21,731 bases of DNA from NCBI GenBank assembly GCA_964534315.1, contig CAZHOV010000100.1:1-21731 (forward strand), in the 5' to 3' direction. Source of the stretch: CAZHOV01 sp964534315. Lineage in GTDB: Bacteria; Bacteroidota; Bacteroidia; Chitinophagales; Saprospiraceae. The translations under genes were made by a program, and so were the position numbers. Under the pieces are notes generated by a model, which saw nothing but the letters and a program-made list of their open reading frames with translations, ran no database searches and was not told the DNA's origin. This document shows, one piece after another, positions 8,306 to 16,971 of this stretch; within the stretch, counting starts at the first letter, position 1, and the number at the start of each line of letters is the position of its first letter.

Positions 8306-9445
8306 TCATTCCAATACAAAGATATTCTTCTTCGCGCAGATATCTTTAAGCACCTTAGGCCAGACCGTAACACTCACCTCACCGATGTGTGCTTTTTGTA
8401 ATAACAACATAATCAACCGCGATTGCCCAATACCGCCACCGACACTTAGAGGAAGCTCGTCCTTCATGATGGCTTGGTGATAAGGAAGTTCCAGAAAGTC
8501 TAACTGTTCAGTAATGGTCAATTGTTGTTTTAAGGTTTCTGCATTCACGCGAATACCCATAGAGGAGAGTTCATGCCGGCGTTTGGTCACTGGATTGTAC
8601 ACCAAAATATCGCCGTTTAAGCCATGCATCTGCTTCCCGTTTTTGGTAATAGTTGGCGTCACCCAGTCGTCATAATCCGGTGCCCGCATTTCGTGGGGAT
8701 AACCATCTTCAAGGGTATGGCCAATACCGTAAATAAACACCGCCGGATATTTTTCTACCAACTGGGTTTCTCGTTGTTTTCTGGGTAGGTCGGGAAACAT
8801 ATCCAACAGCTCTTCGGCATGAATAAAGGTTAGTTCTTCCGGAAGCGGTGGATATTTATCGTTTTTTAAGGCAGGAAAATGTTCATGCAGGTATCGTTCG
8901 GTCTCTTTCATTGACTTCCAGATCTTTTTGACGACGTCCGTCAGAAATTCCAGGTTGCGCTGATCGGTGGTCATCACCCGCTCCCAATCCCATTGATCGA
9001 CGTAAGCCGAATGGTCATGGTCGAGGAAATAGTCTTTACGCACGGCCCGCATATCGGTATTGATGCCTTCCCCCACTTCACAATCAAATTGCTTTAGAGC
9101 TACCCGTTTCCACTTCGTTGCAGCTTGTACCACCTGCGCCTCGATAGGGTTCTTTTCGTGATCGTTTTTGATGTAAAATTCCACAGGAGTGCGAGAACCG
9201 TCTCTATCCAGGTAGTCATTGACGCCACTGTGTTTATCCACAATTAACGGCACTTCCACATGAAATAGATTCAGGGCTTCGTTTAGGTGATCTTCAAAAT
9301 AACGCTTGGCCATAAAGATGGCTTTTTGCGTTTCTTTTTTTGTCAATACAGATTGATAATCGGTAGGTAATACCTTTTCGACTTCTTCGTAGGTCCCAAT
9401 ACCAGGTCCTACCAGGTCAGCTTTTTTAGAGGAGTTTTCTTGCAT
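8306..9445 (-). CDS. asnA: Aspartate--ammonia ligase (asparagine synthetase A)
   Basis: This 379-residue enzyme makes asparagine from aspartate, ammonia and ATP, releasing AMP and pyrophosphate. It is a class II aminoacyl-tRNA-synthetase-like fold acting in the cytoplasm. Signature segments are ATKWKR, YVDQWDWERVM, RAPDYDDW, LNGDILVYNP, ELSSMGIRV and GGGIGQSR at 336-343, the last being the class II motif 3 region with Arg343. These agree closely with E. coli AsnA as I remember it. The E. coli protein is about 330 residues; the extra length here is mainly an N-terminal tail of roughly 35-40 residues. It has its own likely promoter in the gap to pdeM, which is transcribed divergently, but no clear motif is visible there. 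It ends at the shared terminator with the M4 peptidase. Its placement among repair genes seems incidental. Confidence 0.96.
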   Translation of the reverse strand: MQENSSKKADLVGPGIGTYEEVEKVLPTDYQSVLTKKETQKAIFMAKRYFEDHLNEALNLFHVEVPLIVDKHSGVNDYLDRDGSRTPVEFYIKNDHEKNPIEAQVVQAATKWKRVALKQFDCEVGEGINTDMRAVRKDYFLDHDHSAYVDQWDWERVMTTDQRNLEFLTDVVKKIWKSMKETERYLHEHFPALKNDKYPPLPEELTFIHAEELLDMFPDLPRKQRETQLVEKYPAVFIYGIGHTLEDGYPHEMRAPDYDDWVTPTITKNGKQMHGLNGDILVYNPVTKRRHELSSMGIRVNAETLKQQLTITEQLDFLELPYHQAIMKDELPLSVGGGIGQSRLIMLLLQKAHIGEVSVTVWPKVLKDICAKKNIFVLE

Positions 9446-9592
9446 AATTAACGAGTTTTATAAAATGAGAAAGGTGTTTCCTTGCTATTGAGTCGTTAAT
9501 ATAGCTTGATAATGAATGGATTGAAATGACATTTCTTGAGTTACCGCTGATTTTGATCATGGGGATGAATCATGTTTTTATCGTATTGTTGC

Positions 9593-10234
9593 ATGGTGAC
9601 AACCATCAACATCAAAGATCAAGAGCTACACCTGCTTCCTGAGCGGGGCATTTATTGGCCTACACAAAGAGCCCTGCTGCTTGCGGATTTGCATCTCGGC
9701 AAGGCCACTCATTTCCAGAAAGCAGGGATCGCCGTTCCTAATGGAATACGTAAAAAAAATCTTACTACCCTTTCCAATTTGATGGATAAAACCCTGCCTG
9801 AAGAGGTCTATTTCCTGGGAGATCTGTTCCATAGCAACTATAACAGCACCTGGGATGCATTTGCAAGCTGGATGAAGGAATTCCCTGATGTTCAATTTAC
9901 GTTGGTCAAAGGAAATCACGATATATTAGCTGACGCACATTACGAATCCCTTCCTTTAAGGTGTTGCGATACCAAAATACTCCCGCCCTTTCTTTTAACC
10001 CACCATCCGGAAGAAGTGGTGCCGGACGCTCTTTTCAACCTATGCGGACATGTTCACCCGGGTATCCTCCTCAGAGGAAAAGCAAAGCAATCCTTACGTC
10101 TACCTTGCTATTATTTTTCTGACAACCAGGGAATCCTACCCGCATTTGGAGCCTTTACCGGACTTTTTATCCTCAGCCCCAAAAAGCAAGACCGGATATT
10201 TGTTATTGCAGAGGATAAGGTTATTTCAATATGA
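9593..10234 (+). CDS. pdeM: Ligase-associated endonuclease / metallophosphoesterase PdeM
   Basis: A calcineurin-like metallophosphoesterase of about 213 residues, the fourth partner of the ligase/exonuclease/helicase set (TIGR04123-like). Counting from the ATG at 9593, the metal ligands are ADLHLGK (Asp32, His34), GDLFH (Asp77, His80), GNHD (Asn108, His109), a THH motif after position 130, and GHVH (His153, His155). This is the complete two-metal site. The characterised Pseudomonas putida homologue is a manganese-dependent single-strand DNA endonuclease and phosphodiesterase, so a similar role is likely here. An in-frame ATG at 9572 would add seven residues (MFLSYCC), which do not resemble family N-termini, so I prefer 9593; neither has a good ribosome site. 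The gene is split from its usual partners by the M4 peptidase and asnA, and its last 14 bases overlap the convergent gene ending at 10221. Confidence 0.92.
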   Translation: MVTTINIKDQELHLLPERGIYWPTQRALLLADLHLGKATHFQKAGIAVPNGIRKKNLTTLSNLMDKTLPEEVYFLGDLFHSNYNSTWDAFASWMKEFPDVQFTLVKGNHDILADAHYESLPLRCCDTKILPPFLLTHHPEEVVPDALFNLCGHVHPGILLRGKAKQSLRLPCYYFSDNQGILPAFGAFTGLFILSPKKQDRIFVIAEDKVISI

Positions 10235-13200
10235 TCGCATCTATTGCCTTCTCCCTGACCAGTTTATTAAACTTTGGTAATTCTTCTGATTTAACCTTCT
10301 TAAGCTTTTCTAATTCTTCATCGATTTCTTTACTAAGGACTTCTTTCACCTCGATGGCTTGATCGGTAGGTGGGAAATTCCCACCGCGTACCAACGAATT
10401 CAAATGCCCAAGCTTATTCGTCAATCGAATCGGGAAGTTTAGGGGATCTTGACTGCTGCGGTTTTTGGTTTGGTAAAGCGCCTTTTCCACATCTGTCATT
10501 ACCGAATCGATTTTAGTAGCCATATCCCGTAGCCCGTCATATTCCTCTTCTTCGGGTAATCGCTTCGTATAATTGTTTAATTGGGAGCGAATATCACGAA
10601 TCTCAATAATGGCCTCATGGGCTTCGGTCACCTTATCTATTACTTCTTTCAGGAAATTAAATTTCCTTTGCAGATCAGCTACAGAGGATTCGGACCGGGG
10701 ATCCATCTCAATGACAAATGGTTGCTCCTGCACCACGCTATCAACCGTCATTCTCAATAGGTACTCGCCTGGAGGAACCTCAGGGCCACTCGTAGAAGCC
10801 CACCATAAGACCATCCCATCAAAGCGCTTGGCAGGCGGGTATTCCATATTCCAAATAAACAGATTCGATCCTGCTTCCAATTCCAGTTTCTCACGCTTTT
10901 CTTTAGCATTTGTAGCAAATTCGCGGACGACCTCTCCGTCTTTGGTTAAAAAGCTGAGCTTTACTTCCGTAGAATCGGTCATCTCTTTCAAAAAAGAATA
11001 GACCATCACTCCATTCGGGTGGTTCACCCCAGCGTTGCGTACATTTTTACTATATCCGCCTCCCATCTGAAAGGTAGGTTTAGGTTGAAAGACATGGAAG
11101 TCTTTTTTAGGTAGTTCTTCCGAAAGTTGATGGATTAGGGTGAGGTCATCGATCATCCAGATGCTTCTTCCCTGGGTAGCTGCAATCAGGTTGTTGTTTT
11201 TGATAGCCAGATCGGTAATGGGGACGATAGGTAGATTCAATTGAAAAGACTCCCAGTTATTCCCGTCGTCGAACGAAATATACATACCGGTTTCCGTTCC
11301 GGCATAGAGCAATCCCTGTTGCTGGGGATCTGCCCGAAGTACTCTGGTGAAATGTTCTTCGTCAATGCCGTTGACAATCCTGGTCCAGGTAGCTCCATAG
11401 TCTTTAGTGCGGTATAAGTAAGGTTTGAAATCGCCTGATTTGTACATTGTTGCCGCAATATAGGCACCTCCTTCATTGAACGGATCGGGCTCGATTGAAT
11501 TGATCATAATCCATTCGGGTATGCCCTTTGGCGTAATATTTTCCCAGGTTTGTCCGCCATCTTTGGTAATATGTACCAGGCCGTCATCCGATCCTGCCCA
11601 GATAACGCCTTCTTTTAAGGGCGATTCGGCCGCAGCAAAGATGGTGCAATAGTATTCGACAGAAGTATTGTCTTTGGTAATAGGCCCTCCTGAAGGTCCC
11701 ATTTTAGTAGAATCGTTGCGCGTCAGATCGGGGCTAATGATCTCCCAGCTTTGCCCTTCGTTATAGGATACATGCAAATGTTGGGAAGCAGTATAGAGTT
11801 TTTTTGAATCATGGGGAGAAAAGAAGATGGGAAAATTCCACTGAAACCGGTATTTCATCCCTTCTACACCATGCCCCATGGGATTGTCGGGCCAGACGTT
11901 GATATTTCTGCTTTGATTATTATCGTGATTTTTGCGTTGCAGCAATCCGTCATAGCAGCCTCCATAAACGATATCATTGTTGGTCGGATCAATGGCGATA
12001 TGTCCACATTCGCAGCCGGCGGTAGATTCCCAGTGATTCTCTCCGATCGACCAGCTATCAGAACGGTGCAGAATACGTACTGTACTGTTATCTTGTTGAG
12101 CAGCATAAATTCGATAAGGGAAGTGATTATCAGTGGTTACTCTATAAAATTGGGCGGTAGGCTGATTATAATAAGTTGACCAGGTTTCTCCTCCATCGTA
12201 GGTAATTTGAGCTCCCCCGTCATCTCCAATGATCATCCGTTGCGGATCATTAGGATCGATCCAAAGATCGTGGTGGTCAGAATGCTGAGAAGAAAAGGAT
12301 TTAAACGTTCTTCCTCCGTCGTCAGAACGGTGATAGCGTACATTCATTACATATACCCGGTCTTCATCCTGGGGATCTGCATAGATCCGCGAATAATACC
12401 AGGCGCGTTGGCGGAGACTCCGGTCGCTATTGGTCTTTCGCCAGGTTTTTCCGCCATCTTCGGAGCGAAAAACACCTCCGTCTTTGGCTTCCACAATAGC
12501 CCATACGCGGTCTGAATTTACGGGAGAGACCGTCACGCCGATGATACCCAGTGTACCTTTCGGTAATCCTTCATTACGGGAAATATTTTCCCAGGTCTCT
12601 CCGGAATCGGTGCTTTTCCATAATCCTGATCCTTCTCCCCCGCTTTCCAGGCTATAGGGCGTTCGTTTAATGCGCCAGGTAGAGGCATATAAGATTCGCG
12701 GGTTATTAGGGTCGAAGGTCAGATCGACGCTCCCCACTTCATCATTTACGAATAGTACCTTTCTCCAGGTTTTTCCACCGTCGGTAGATTTAAAAACCCC
12801 ACGTTGAGCATGTGGTTTGTAAAGATTTCCCATGACTGCTGCAAGAACAACGTCCGGATTTCTAGGGTGGATACGGATACGCGCAATATGGCGGGATTCA
12901 TCGAGGCCGATATGCGTCCAGGTCTTACCGGCATCTACTGATTTCCACATACCGTAGCCTGAAGAAACATTTCCCCTAACGGTTTGCTCTCCTCCTCCGA
13001 CATAGATCACATTAGGATCCCATTCGCTAACGGCAACAGCGCCAATAGACCCCCCGAAGAACCCGTCGGAGATATTTTCCCAATTCCGTCCACCATCTTT
13101 GGTTCTCCAAACGCCCCCTCCGGCAGCGCCAAAATAGAACAAATTGGGTTGATCAGGTACCCCTGTTACTGCAGCTGAACGTCCTCCCCGCCAGGGGCCA

Positions 13201-13355
13201 ATGGGACGCCATTCCAGCGCATCATAAAATTGAGGATCAGTAAAAGATACGGATTCGGTATTCTTATTCTTCTTTTTTTGAGCGGCAATCGGATAGTTTA
13301 TTCCCAAAGAAAAAATTAAGCATAAAAAGAAAGGTAGGTAAAGACAGTTTTTCAT
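10221..13355 (-). CDS. Secreted BNR/VPS10-type beta-propeller protein (sialidase-fold, function unknown)
   Basis: A 1044-residue exported protein. Residues 1-26 are a signal peptide ending in PIAAQ, followed by a lysine-rich stretch. From about 45 to 720 there are around eleven BNR/Asp-box motifs of the S-x-D-x-G-x-T-W type, such as SVDAGKTW, STDGGKTW and SEDGGKTW, usually with the aromatic residue kept. This fits one or two large VPS10/sortilin- or exo-sialidase-like propellers. A beta-rich domain follows, and residues 891-1044 are predicted helical and charged, possibly a coiled coil. I see no T9SS sorting domain, so it may stay in the periplasm or on a membrane. Similar proteins are common in Bacteroidetes and are often labelled glycosyl hydrolase, but no catalytic sialidase residues can be confirmed here. 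Its coding end overlaps pdeM by 14 bp, head to head at the 3' ends. Confidence 0.88.
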   Translation of the reverse strand: MKNCLYLPFFLCLIFSLGINYPIAAQKKKNKNTESVSFTDPQFYDALEWRPIGPWRGGRSAAVTGVPDQPNLFYFGAAGGGVWRTKDGGRNWENISDGFFGGSIGAVAVSEWDPNVIYVGGGEQTVRGNVSSGYGMWKSVDAGKTWTHIGLDESRHIARIRIHPRNPDVVLAAVMGNLYKPHAQRGVFKSTDGGKTWRKVLFVNDEVGSVDLTFDPNNPRILYASTWRIKRTPYSLESGGEGSGLWKSTDSGETWENISRNEGLPKGTLGIIGVTVSPVNSDRVWAIVEAKDGGVFRSEDGGKTWRKTNSDRSLRQRAWYYSRIYADPQDEDRVYVMNVRYHRSDDGGRTFKSFSSQHSDHHDLWIDPNDPQRMIIGDDGGAQITYDGGETWSTYYNQPTAQFYRVTTDNHFPYRIYAAQQDNSTVRILHRSDSWSIGENHWESTAGCECGHIAIDPTNNDIVYGGCYDGLLQRKNHDNNQSRNINVWPDNPMGHGVEGMKYRFQWNFPIFFSPHDSKKLYTASQHLHVSYNEGQSWEIISPDLTRNDSTKMGPSGGPITKDNTSVEYYCTIFAAAESPLKEGVIWAGSDDGLVHITKDGGQTWENITPKGIPEWIMINSIEPDPFNEGGAYIAATMYKSGDFKPYLYRTKDYGATWTRIVNGIDEEHFTRVLRADPQQQGLLYAGTETGMYISFDDGNNWESFQLNLPIVPITDLAIKNNNLIAATQGRSIWMIDDLTLIHQLSEELPKKDFHVFQPKPTFQMGGGYSKNVRNAGVNHPNGVMVYSFLKEMTDSTEVKLSFLTKDGEVVREFATNAKEKREKLELEAGSNLFIWNMEYPPAKRFDGMVLWWASTSGPEVPPGEYLLRMTVDSVVQEQPFVIEMDPRSESSVADLQRKFNFLKEVIDKVTEAHEAIIEIRDIRSQLNNYTKRLPEEEEYDGLRDMATKIDSVMTDVEKALYQTKNRSSQDPLNFPIRLTNKLGHLNSLVRGGNFPPTDQAIEVKEVLSKEIDEELEKLKKVKSEELPKFNKLVREKAIDAIILK

Positions 13356-13559
13356 AATCTCTCGGTTAATCGCAAAATGTTAAATCAAAAACGCCCGAAA
13401 GCTAAAGGTTTAATTTCAAATTTTAGAACTATTTTTAAACAATATTCGGGTAACCTTACTTTCACTTATCAAATACTATTTTATTACAACGAATTGACGA
13501 TAGCCTGCGAGATTTTTCGTTATCTTAGATTTCATTTATTTATATAGTTACATTGCAGT
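13356..13559. other. Divergent intergenic region between two beta-propeller genes
   Basis: These 204 bp must hold promoters for both flanking genes. The sequence is AT-rich. On the plus strand, TATCTTAG at 13521-13528 resembles the TAnnTTTG -7 element with two mismatches, 32 bp before the ATG at 13560, and a TTG lies at 13494-13496 with a slightly long 24-bp spacer. On the minus strand a loose TA-n3-TTTG at 13417-13425 is the best candidate. Both are weak. Confidence 0.4.
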
Positions 13560-16500
13560 ATGGTTAAAAATATAATTATTCTACTAATACCTTTCGTTAC
13601 TACGCTTTCCCTTTGGGGGCAACGCACTTCGAGGATGGATTTCTCCAGGGCCAATGTCAATGAATATGCCGCTAACTTTCAATACGCTCCCAGTAATTTT
13701 AACCCCAATTGGGAATGCTTGGGGCCTTTTGACACGCCTCGCGGAACGAGTGCATCCAAGGGGGTAGGTATGATCAACCGTATTGAATTCGACCCTCGCT
13801 ACCACAAGGGAGCTCCCGGTAGCCCGGGCTACGGGACCATTTATGCTGCCAGTCATTTTGGAGGTTTGTGGCGAAGTGAAAATGAAGGGAAAAATTGGGA
13901 AGTTGTGAATACAGACGTGCAATTACCGTTTACCAATATTGCAGATATGGCTATTGCCCACGAGAACCCAGAAGTGCTCTTTGTCTGCCTGGGAGATGGT
14001 GATCATAGCTATCGGATCAGTTTTGACCCTTACAGAGGGTCTGTCATTAACCCCAGCTTTACAGGGGGCGTTTACCGGTCAACTGATTATGGCAGAACAT
14101 GGCACCCTATTAATGGTAAAGAGAACTTTTTAGTAAACAAATACTTCTTGGAAAAAGGAGGATCTATTCAAAATATCGCTGTCAACCCAAATAATGCCAA
14201 TCAGGTTATTTTTGTATCCACCAAAGGTATTTTCAAAACTGAAAATGCAATGGCCTCCCCTGATGAAGTGCGATGGAGAAAAGTATTTCAGGCGCCCTCT
14301 GGCGATGCCACAAATTGGCGGGGATTGGAATACAAACCAGGAAGCCCTGGCACCATCTATGCCAGCGGAGAAGATATTTACGTGTCTAAAAATGGCGGAA
14401 AGAACTGGGCGCTTATGACAGGCCCCGGAACAGGACTTGACTTTGAAGAACTATTCAAAACGACCTATAATGACGGCTTCTGCGACGGCAATAAAGACAA
14501 CTGCCCGGAAAAATACAATTCCCTTTGCGGAATGAATAATGAAAAAGAATTATTCCCCAGGAAGTTTTACCCCAAGGTTATCAACCTGGCAGTCACGCCA
14601 GCAGCCCCCGATCAACTTTATGCCTACATTTTTGGCGAAGAATCCTACCGGTCCGAAAAAGGAGGGTGTAACAATTATGGAAAGGTTGAGCAGAGACTTC
14701 GGATTTTCATCTATGTCTATGCTCCTGAAGAAAGTCCTAAAGGAACAAGATACAGGTGGTTTCCGATTTACGAATCCAAAGAATGGGGTATTTCTCAAAC
14801 CCGCATGGCTATTGCTGCCTCTACAGAAAACCCCAATACGGTTTATTATGGAGCCGTCAACCTGAAAGGAACCCAAACAACGACCACTTTTAATGAACTA
14901 AGGAAAGGAAGAGCTTTTGGTACGCGGGCTTCAAGCGGTACTTCGGGTTATCACGTAGATGTGCATGCGCTCGCTTTTGAGCCCAACACAGAAAATCCAA
15001 GATTATTCGTGGGAAATGATGGAGGCGTAACTGTCAAAAAACCGGAAAATGCTTCTACAGGCGGATGTAAATTCATGAATAATGGCTTAGCGGTAACTAC
15101 TATCTGGACCTTTGACGATAATGAATGGATGGATGAAGACATGATGGCAGCCACTGGTAATCAGGATTGTGGCGTTAACATCCTTTACAAAAATCCGAAT
15201 AATAACCAGTTAGAATGGAAAATCCTCAATGGTGGGGATGGATACGGTGCCCAAATTGACGATCATTCCGGACATTTATTTTATAAGGCAAACAATACTC
15301 TTTACCGGTACGACCCGAGTACAGGGAAAAAGAATCTTGAAGCAAATAACTCTATTTCAGGTCACAAAAGCCGAACGGATTACCGCCCCAAAGATTCTCG
15401 TGAAAATTTCAAATCCTGGCTGCCTAATACCTTTAAAATTATCAATCACCCCGTTTCCGGCGACATGTTCTGGGGCTTTAGCGAATTGTATCGAAGAAGA
15501 AGGCTCGAAGCAAGGCGCCTGGATGCTTCTAAGCCAGAAAGCCTTTGGGAGCTGATATCTGACCATGGGAAAAAAGAAAAAGAGCAGTGGAAACGAAGAA
15601 TCTATGAGTTTGATATTTCAGAGGCCGATCCCAACTATATCTATATTGTCAATTGGGGTCTTCCCCAATTTGATCTGCCTCCAACCATATTTAGGAGTGT
15701 AAAGGGCGGTTGTAATGGATTAGGAAATTATACCAGCGGCTATCAAGAGTTTGAAAAGAACGGACCCAACATGTCTTGTTTCGAAGAAATTAAGATAACA
15801 GATTTTCCCAAGGGAGCCCCCCTTGAAATCGATTATCCAATCATTTCTAACCTGACAATACATCCCGAAAACCCCAATAAAATTTATGTCACTTTTTTAG
15901 GTTTCAACCCAAAAGCAAAAGTTTGGAGCTGGGAATACGATCCGGTCAAGAAGAAAGGTGTCTGGAAAGATGAATATAGCCAGTCCTTAAATAACCTGCC
16001 GGTCAATGCCATCCTATGCCAAAAAGGAACCAATGAACGGTTGTATATTGGAACTGATGCCGGCGTCTACACTAAGGATGCTTCGAGTAAAAAATGGGTT
16101 AAATACGGTGACTTCCCCAATGTGAGAGTCACAGAAATGAAGATCAACTACATTGAAGGAAAGTTGAAAGTTGCAACTTTCGGCAGAGGTATGTGGCAAG
16201 GTGATTTGCTTCCGTACAACAACCTCGGCACCAATAACGCTCTCGTTATTGACCGCCCAACGGTATGGGAAACTCCCCGAGCCCTCAAACAAGATGTTCA
16301 TATCGTATCCGGAGGCGAACTAACCATTAAAAATGAGATCAACATGCCCAAAAACAGCGAAATCCGGGTAGAACCAGGCGGAACCCTTCGGTTGGCCGGA
16401 GGCCATCTCATTAATGCCGGCGGAAAAGAATGGAAAGGCATCAATAAACTAAGGTGCAAAACACAAGATTGTATCAATAAAAACGAAAAGGCGCTAGTGC

Positions 16501-16595
16501 TAATAGATGAAGCTTCCAAAATTAACAATGTAAAAGAAACTAAGCCCGCGCCAAACAGGCGAACCCGACAGGTGACACCGGCAAGAAAATATTGA
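13560..16595 (+). CDS. Secreted BNR-repeat beta-propeller protein, no sorting domain
   Basis: A 1011-residue exported protein with a signal peptide at residues 1-20 (ending in LSLWGQ). It then carries degenerate Asp-box repeats such as SENEGKNW, STDYGRTW and SKNGGKNW, with recurring lines of the IAVNPNNANQVIF kind that typify BNR/VPS10 propellers. The propeller ends near residue 890 at VATFGRGMW, a motif I recognise from T9SS-secreted propeller proteins. Residues about 905-960 contain short valine, isoleucine and leucine strands with glycine turns (SGGELTI, EPGGTLRLAGG) resembling one or two turns of a beta-helix, with WKGI near 959. The protein then stops after a basic, proline-containing tail (RRTRQVTPARKY). 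Cysteines are fairly frequent. It is divergent from the other propeller protein and not a close copy of it. Binding or adhesion is plausible; no enzymatic function can be assigned. Confidence 0.85.
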   Translation: MVKNIIILLIPFVTTLSLWGQRTSRMDFSRANVNEYAANFQYAPSNFNPNWECLGPFDTPRGTSASKGVGMINRIEFDPRYHKGAPGSPGYGTIYAASHFGGLWRSENEGKNWEVVNTDVQLPFTNIADMAIAHENPEVLFVCLGDGDHSYRISFDPYRGSVINPSFTGGVYRSTDYGRTWHPINGKENFLVNKYFLEKGGSIQNIAVNPNNANQVIFVSTKGIFKTENAMASPDEVRWRKVFQAPSGDATNWRGLEYKPGSPGTIYASGEDIYVSKNGGKNWALMTGPGTGLDFEELFKTTYNDGFCDGNKDNCPEKYNSLCGMNNEKELFPRKFYPKVINLAVTPAAPDQLYAYIFGEESYRSEKGGCNNYGKVEQRLRIFIYVYAPEESPKGTRYRWFPIYESKEWGISQTRMAIAASTENPNTVYYGAVNLKGTQTTTTFNELRKGRAFGTRASSGTSGYHVDVHALAFEPNTENPRLFVGNDGGVTVKKPENASTGGCKFMNNGLAVTTIWTFDDNEWMDEDMMAATGNQDCGVNILYKNPNNNQLEWKILNGGDGYGAQIDDHSGHLFYKANNTLYRYDPSTGKKNLEANNSISGHKSRTDYRPKDSRENFKSWLPNTFKIINHPVSGDMFWGFSELYRRRRLEARRLDASKPESLWELISDHGKKEKEQWKRRIYEFDISEADPNYIYIVNWGLPQFDLPPTIFRSVKGGCNGLGNYTSGYQEFEKNGPNMSCFEEIKITDFPKGAPLEIDYPIISNLTIHPENPNKIYVTFLGFNPKAKVWSWEYDPVKKKGVWKDEYSQSLNNLPVNAILCQKGTNERLYIGTDAGVYTKDASSKKWVKYGDFPNVRVTEMKINYIEGKLKVATFGRGMWQGDLLPYNNLGTNNALVIDRPTVWETPRALKQDVHIVSGGELTIKNEINMPKNSEIRVEPGGTLRLAGGHLINAGGKEWKGINKLRCKTQDCINKNEKALVLIDEASKINNVKETKPAPNRRTRQVTPARKY

Positions 16596-16714
16596 CCTGC
16601 CATCCAGGAGACTAGAGAACCATAAGGATCGATGTTGTACTTTTAACCTTCTAACTGATTTGGACGAGGTTGTCCAAACCATAATTATGGATGCTTGAGG
16701 CACCTTAACTCTGC
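16596..16714. other. Intergenic lead-in to the hairpin array, two palindromes
   Basis: No gene is visible. An imperfect hairpin lies at 16659-16678, with arms TTTGGAC and GTCCAAA around a GAGGTT loop. Right after it, CCATAATTATGG at 16679-16690 is a perfect 12-bp palindrome. The first hairpin could end the transcript of the upstream propeller gene. Read on the plus strand, it also resembles the reverse complement of the array hairpin that follows. Confidence 0.55.
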
Positions 16715-16967
16715 TGCTTGTTGGGATGTCCTCGTCCCAATCTATCTACCATTGCTTGTTGGGACGTCCTCGTCCCAACCTATCACCGCTGCTTGTTGGG
16801 ACGTCCTCGTCCCAACCTATCACCACTGCTTGTTGGGACGTCCTCGTCCCAACCTATCTACCACTGCTTGTTAGGACGTCCTCGTCCCAATCTATCTACC
16901 ATTGCTTGTTGGGACGTCCTCGTCCCAACCTATCTACCACTGCTTGTTGGGACGTCCTCGTCCCAAC
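16715..16967. repeat. Tandem array of seven 37-38-bp hairpin units
   Basis: Units start with TGCTTG at 16715, 16753, 16790, 16827, 16865, 16903 and 16941; the last is partial (27 bp). Each contains arms TTGGGACG and CGTCCCAA around TCCT, forming an 8-9-bp stem. Units 1 and 5 carry changes in the left arm (GATG and TTAGGACG). The tails differ slightly: TATCTACCA or TATCACC, which gives the 37/38-bp alternation. The array lies in the 376-bp gap between convergent genes and stops 4 bp before the stop codon of the membrane-protein gene. It may help end transcription or stabilise both mRNAs. Confidence 0.95.
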
Positions 16968-16971
16968 ACCG

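Noticed and set aside
9446..9592. Riboswitch or T-box upstream of asnA
   Set aside because: The gap is short and I could not find a convincing aptamer or terminator/antiterminator structure.
10573..11001. Plus-strand open frame of 142 residues inside the propeller gene
   Set aside because: It lies wholly antisense to a convincing 1044-residue gene and has no recognisable features.
16715..16967. CRISPR array
   Set aside because: The repeated unit includes nearly the whole period. The stretch between hairpins is only about 10 bases and is itself repeated, so there are no unique spacers. No cas genes are in the window.
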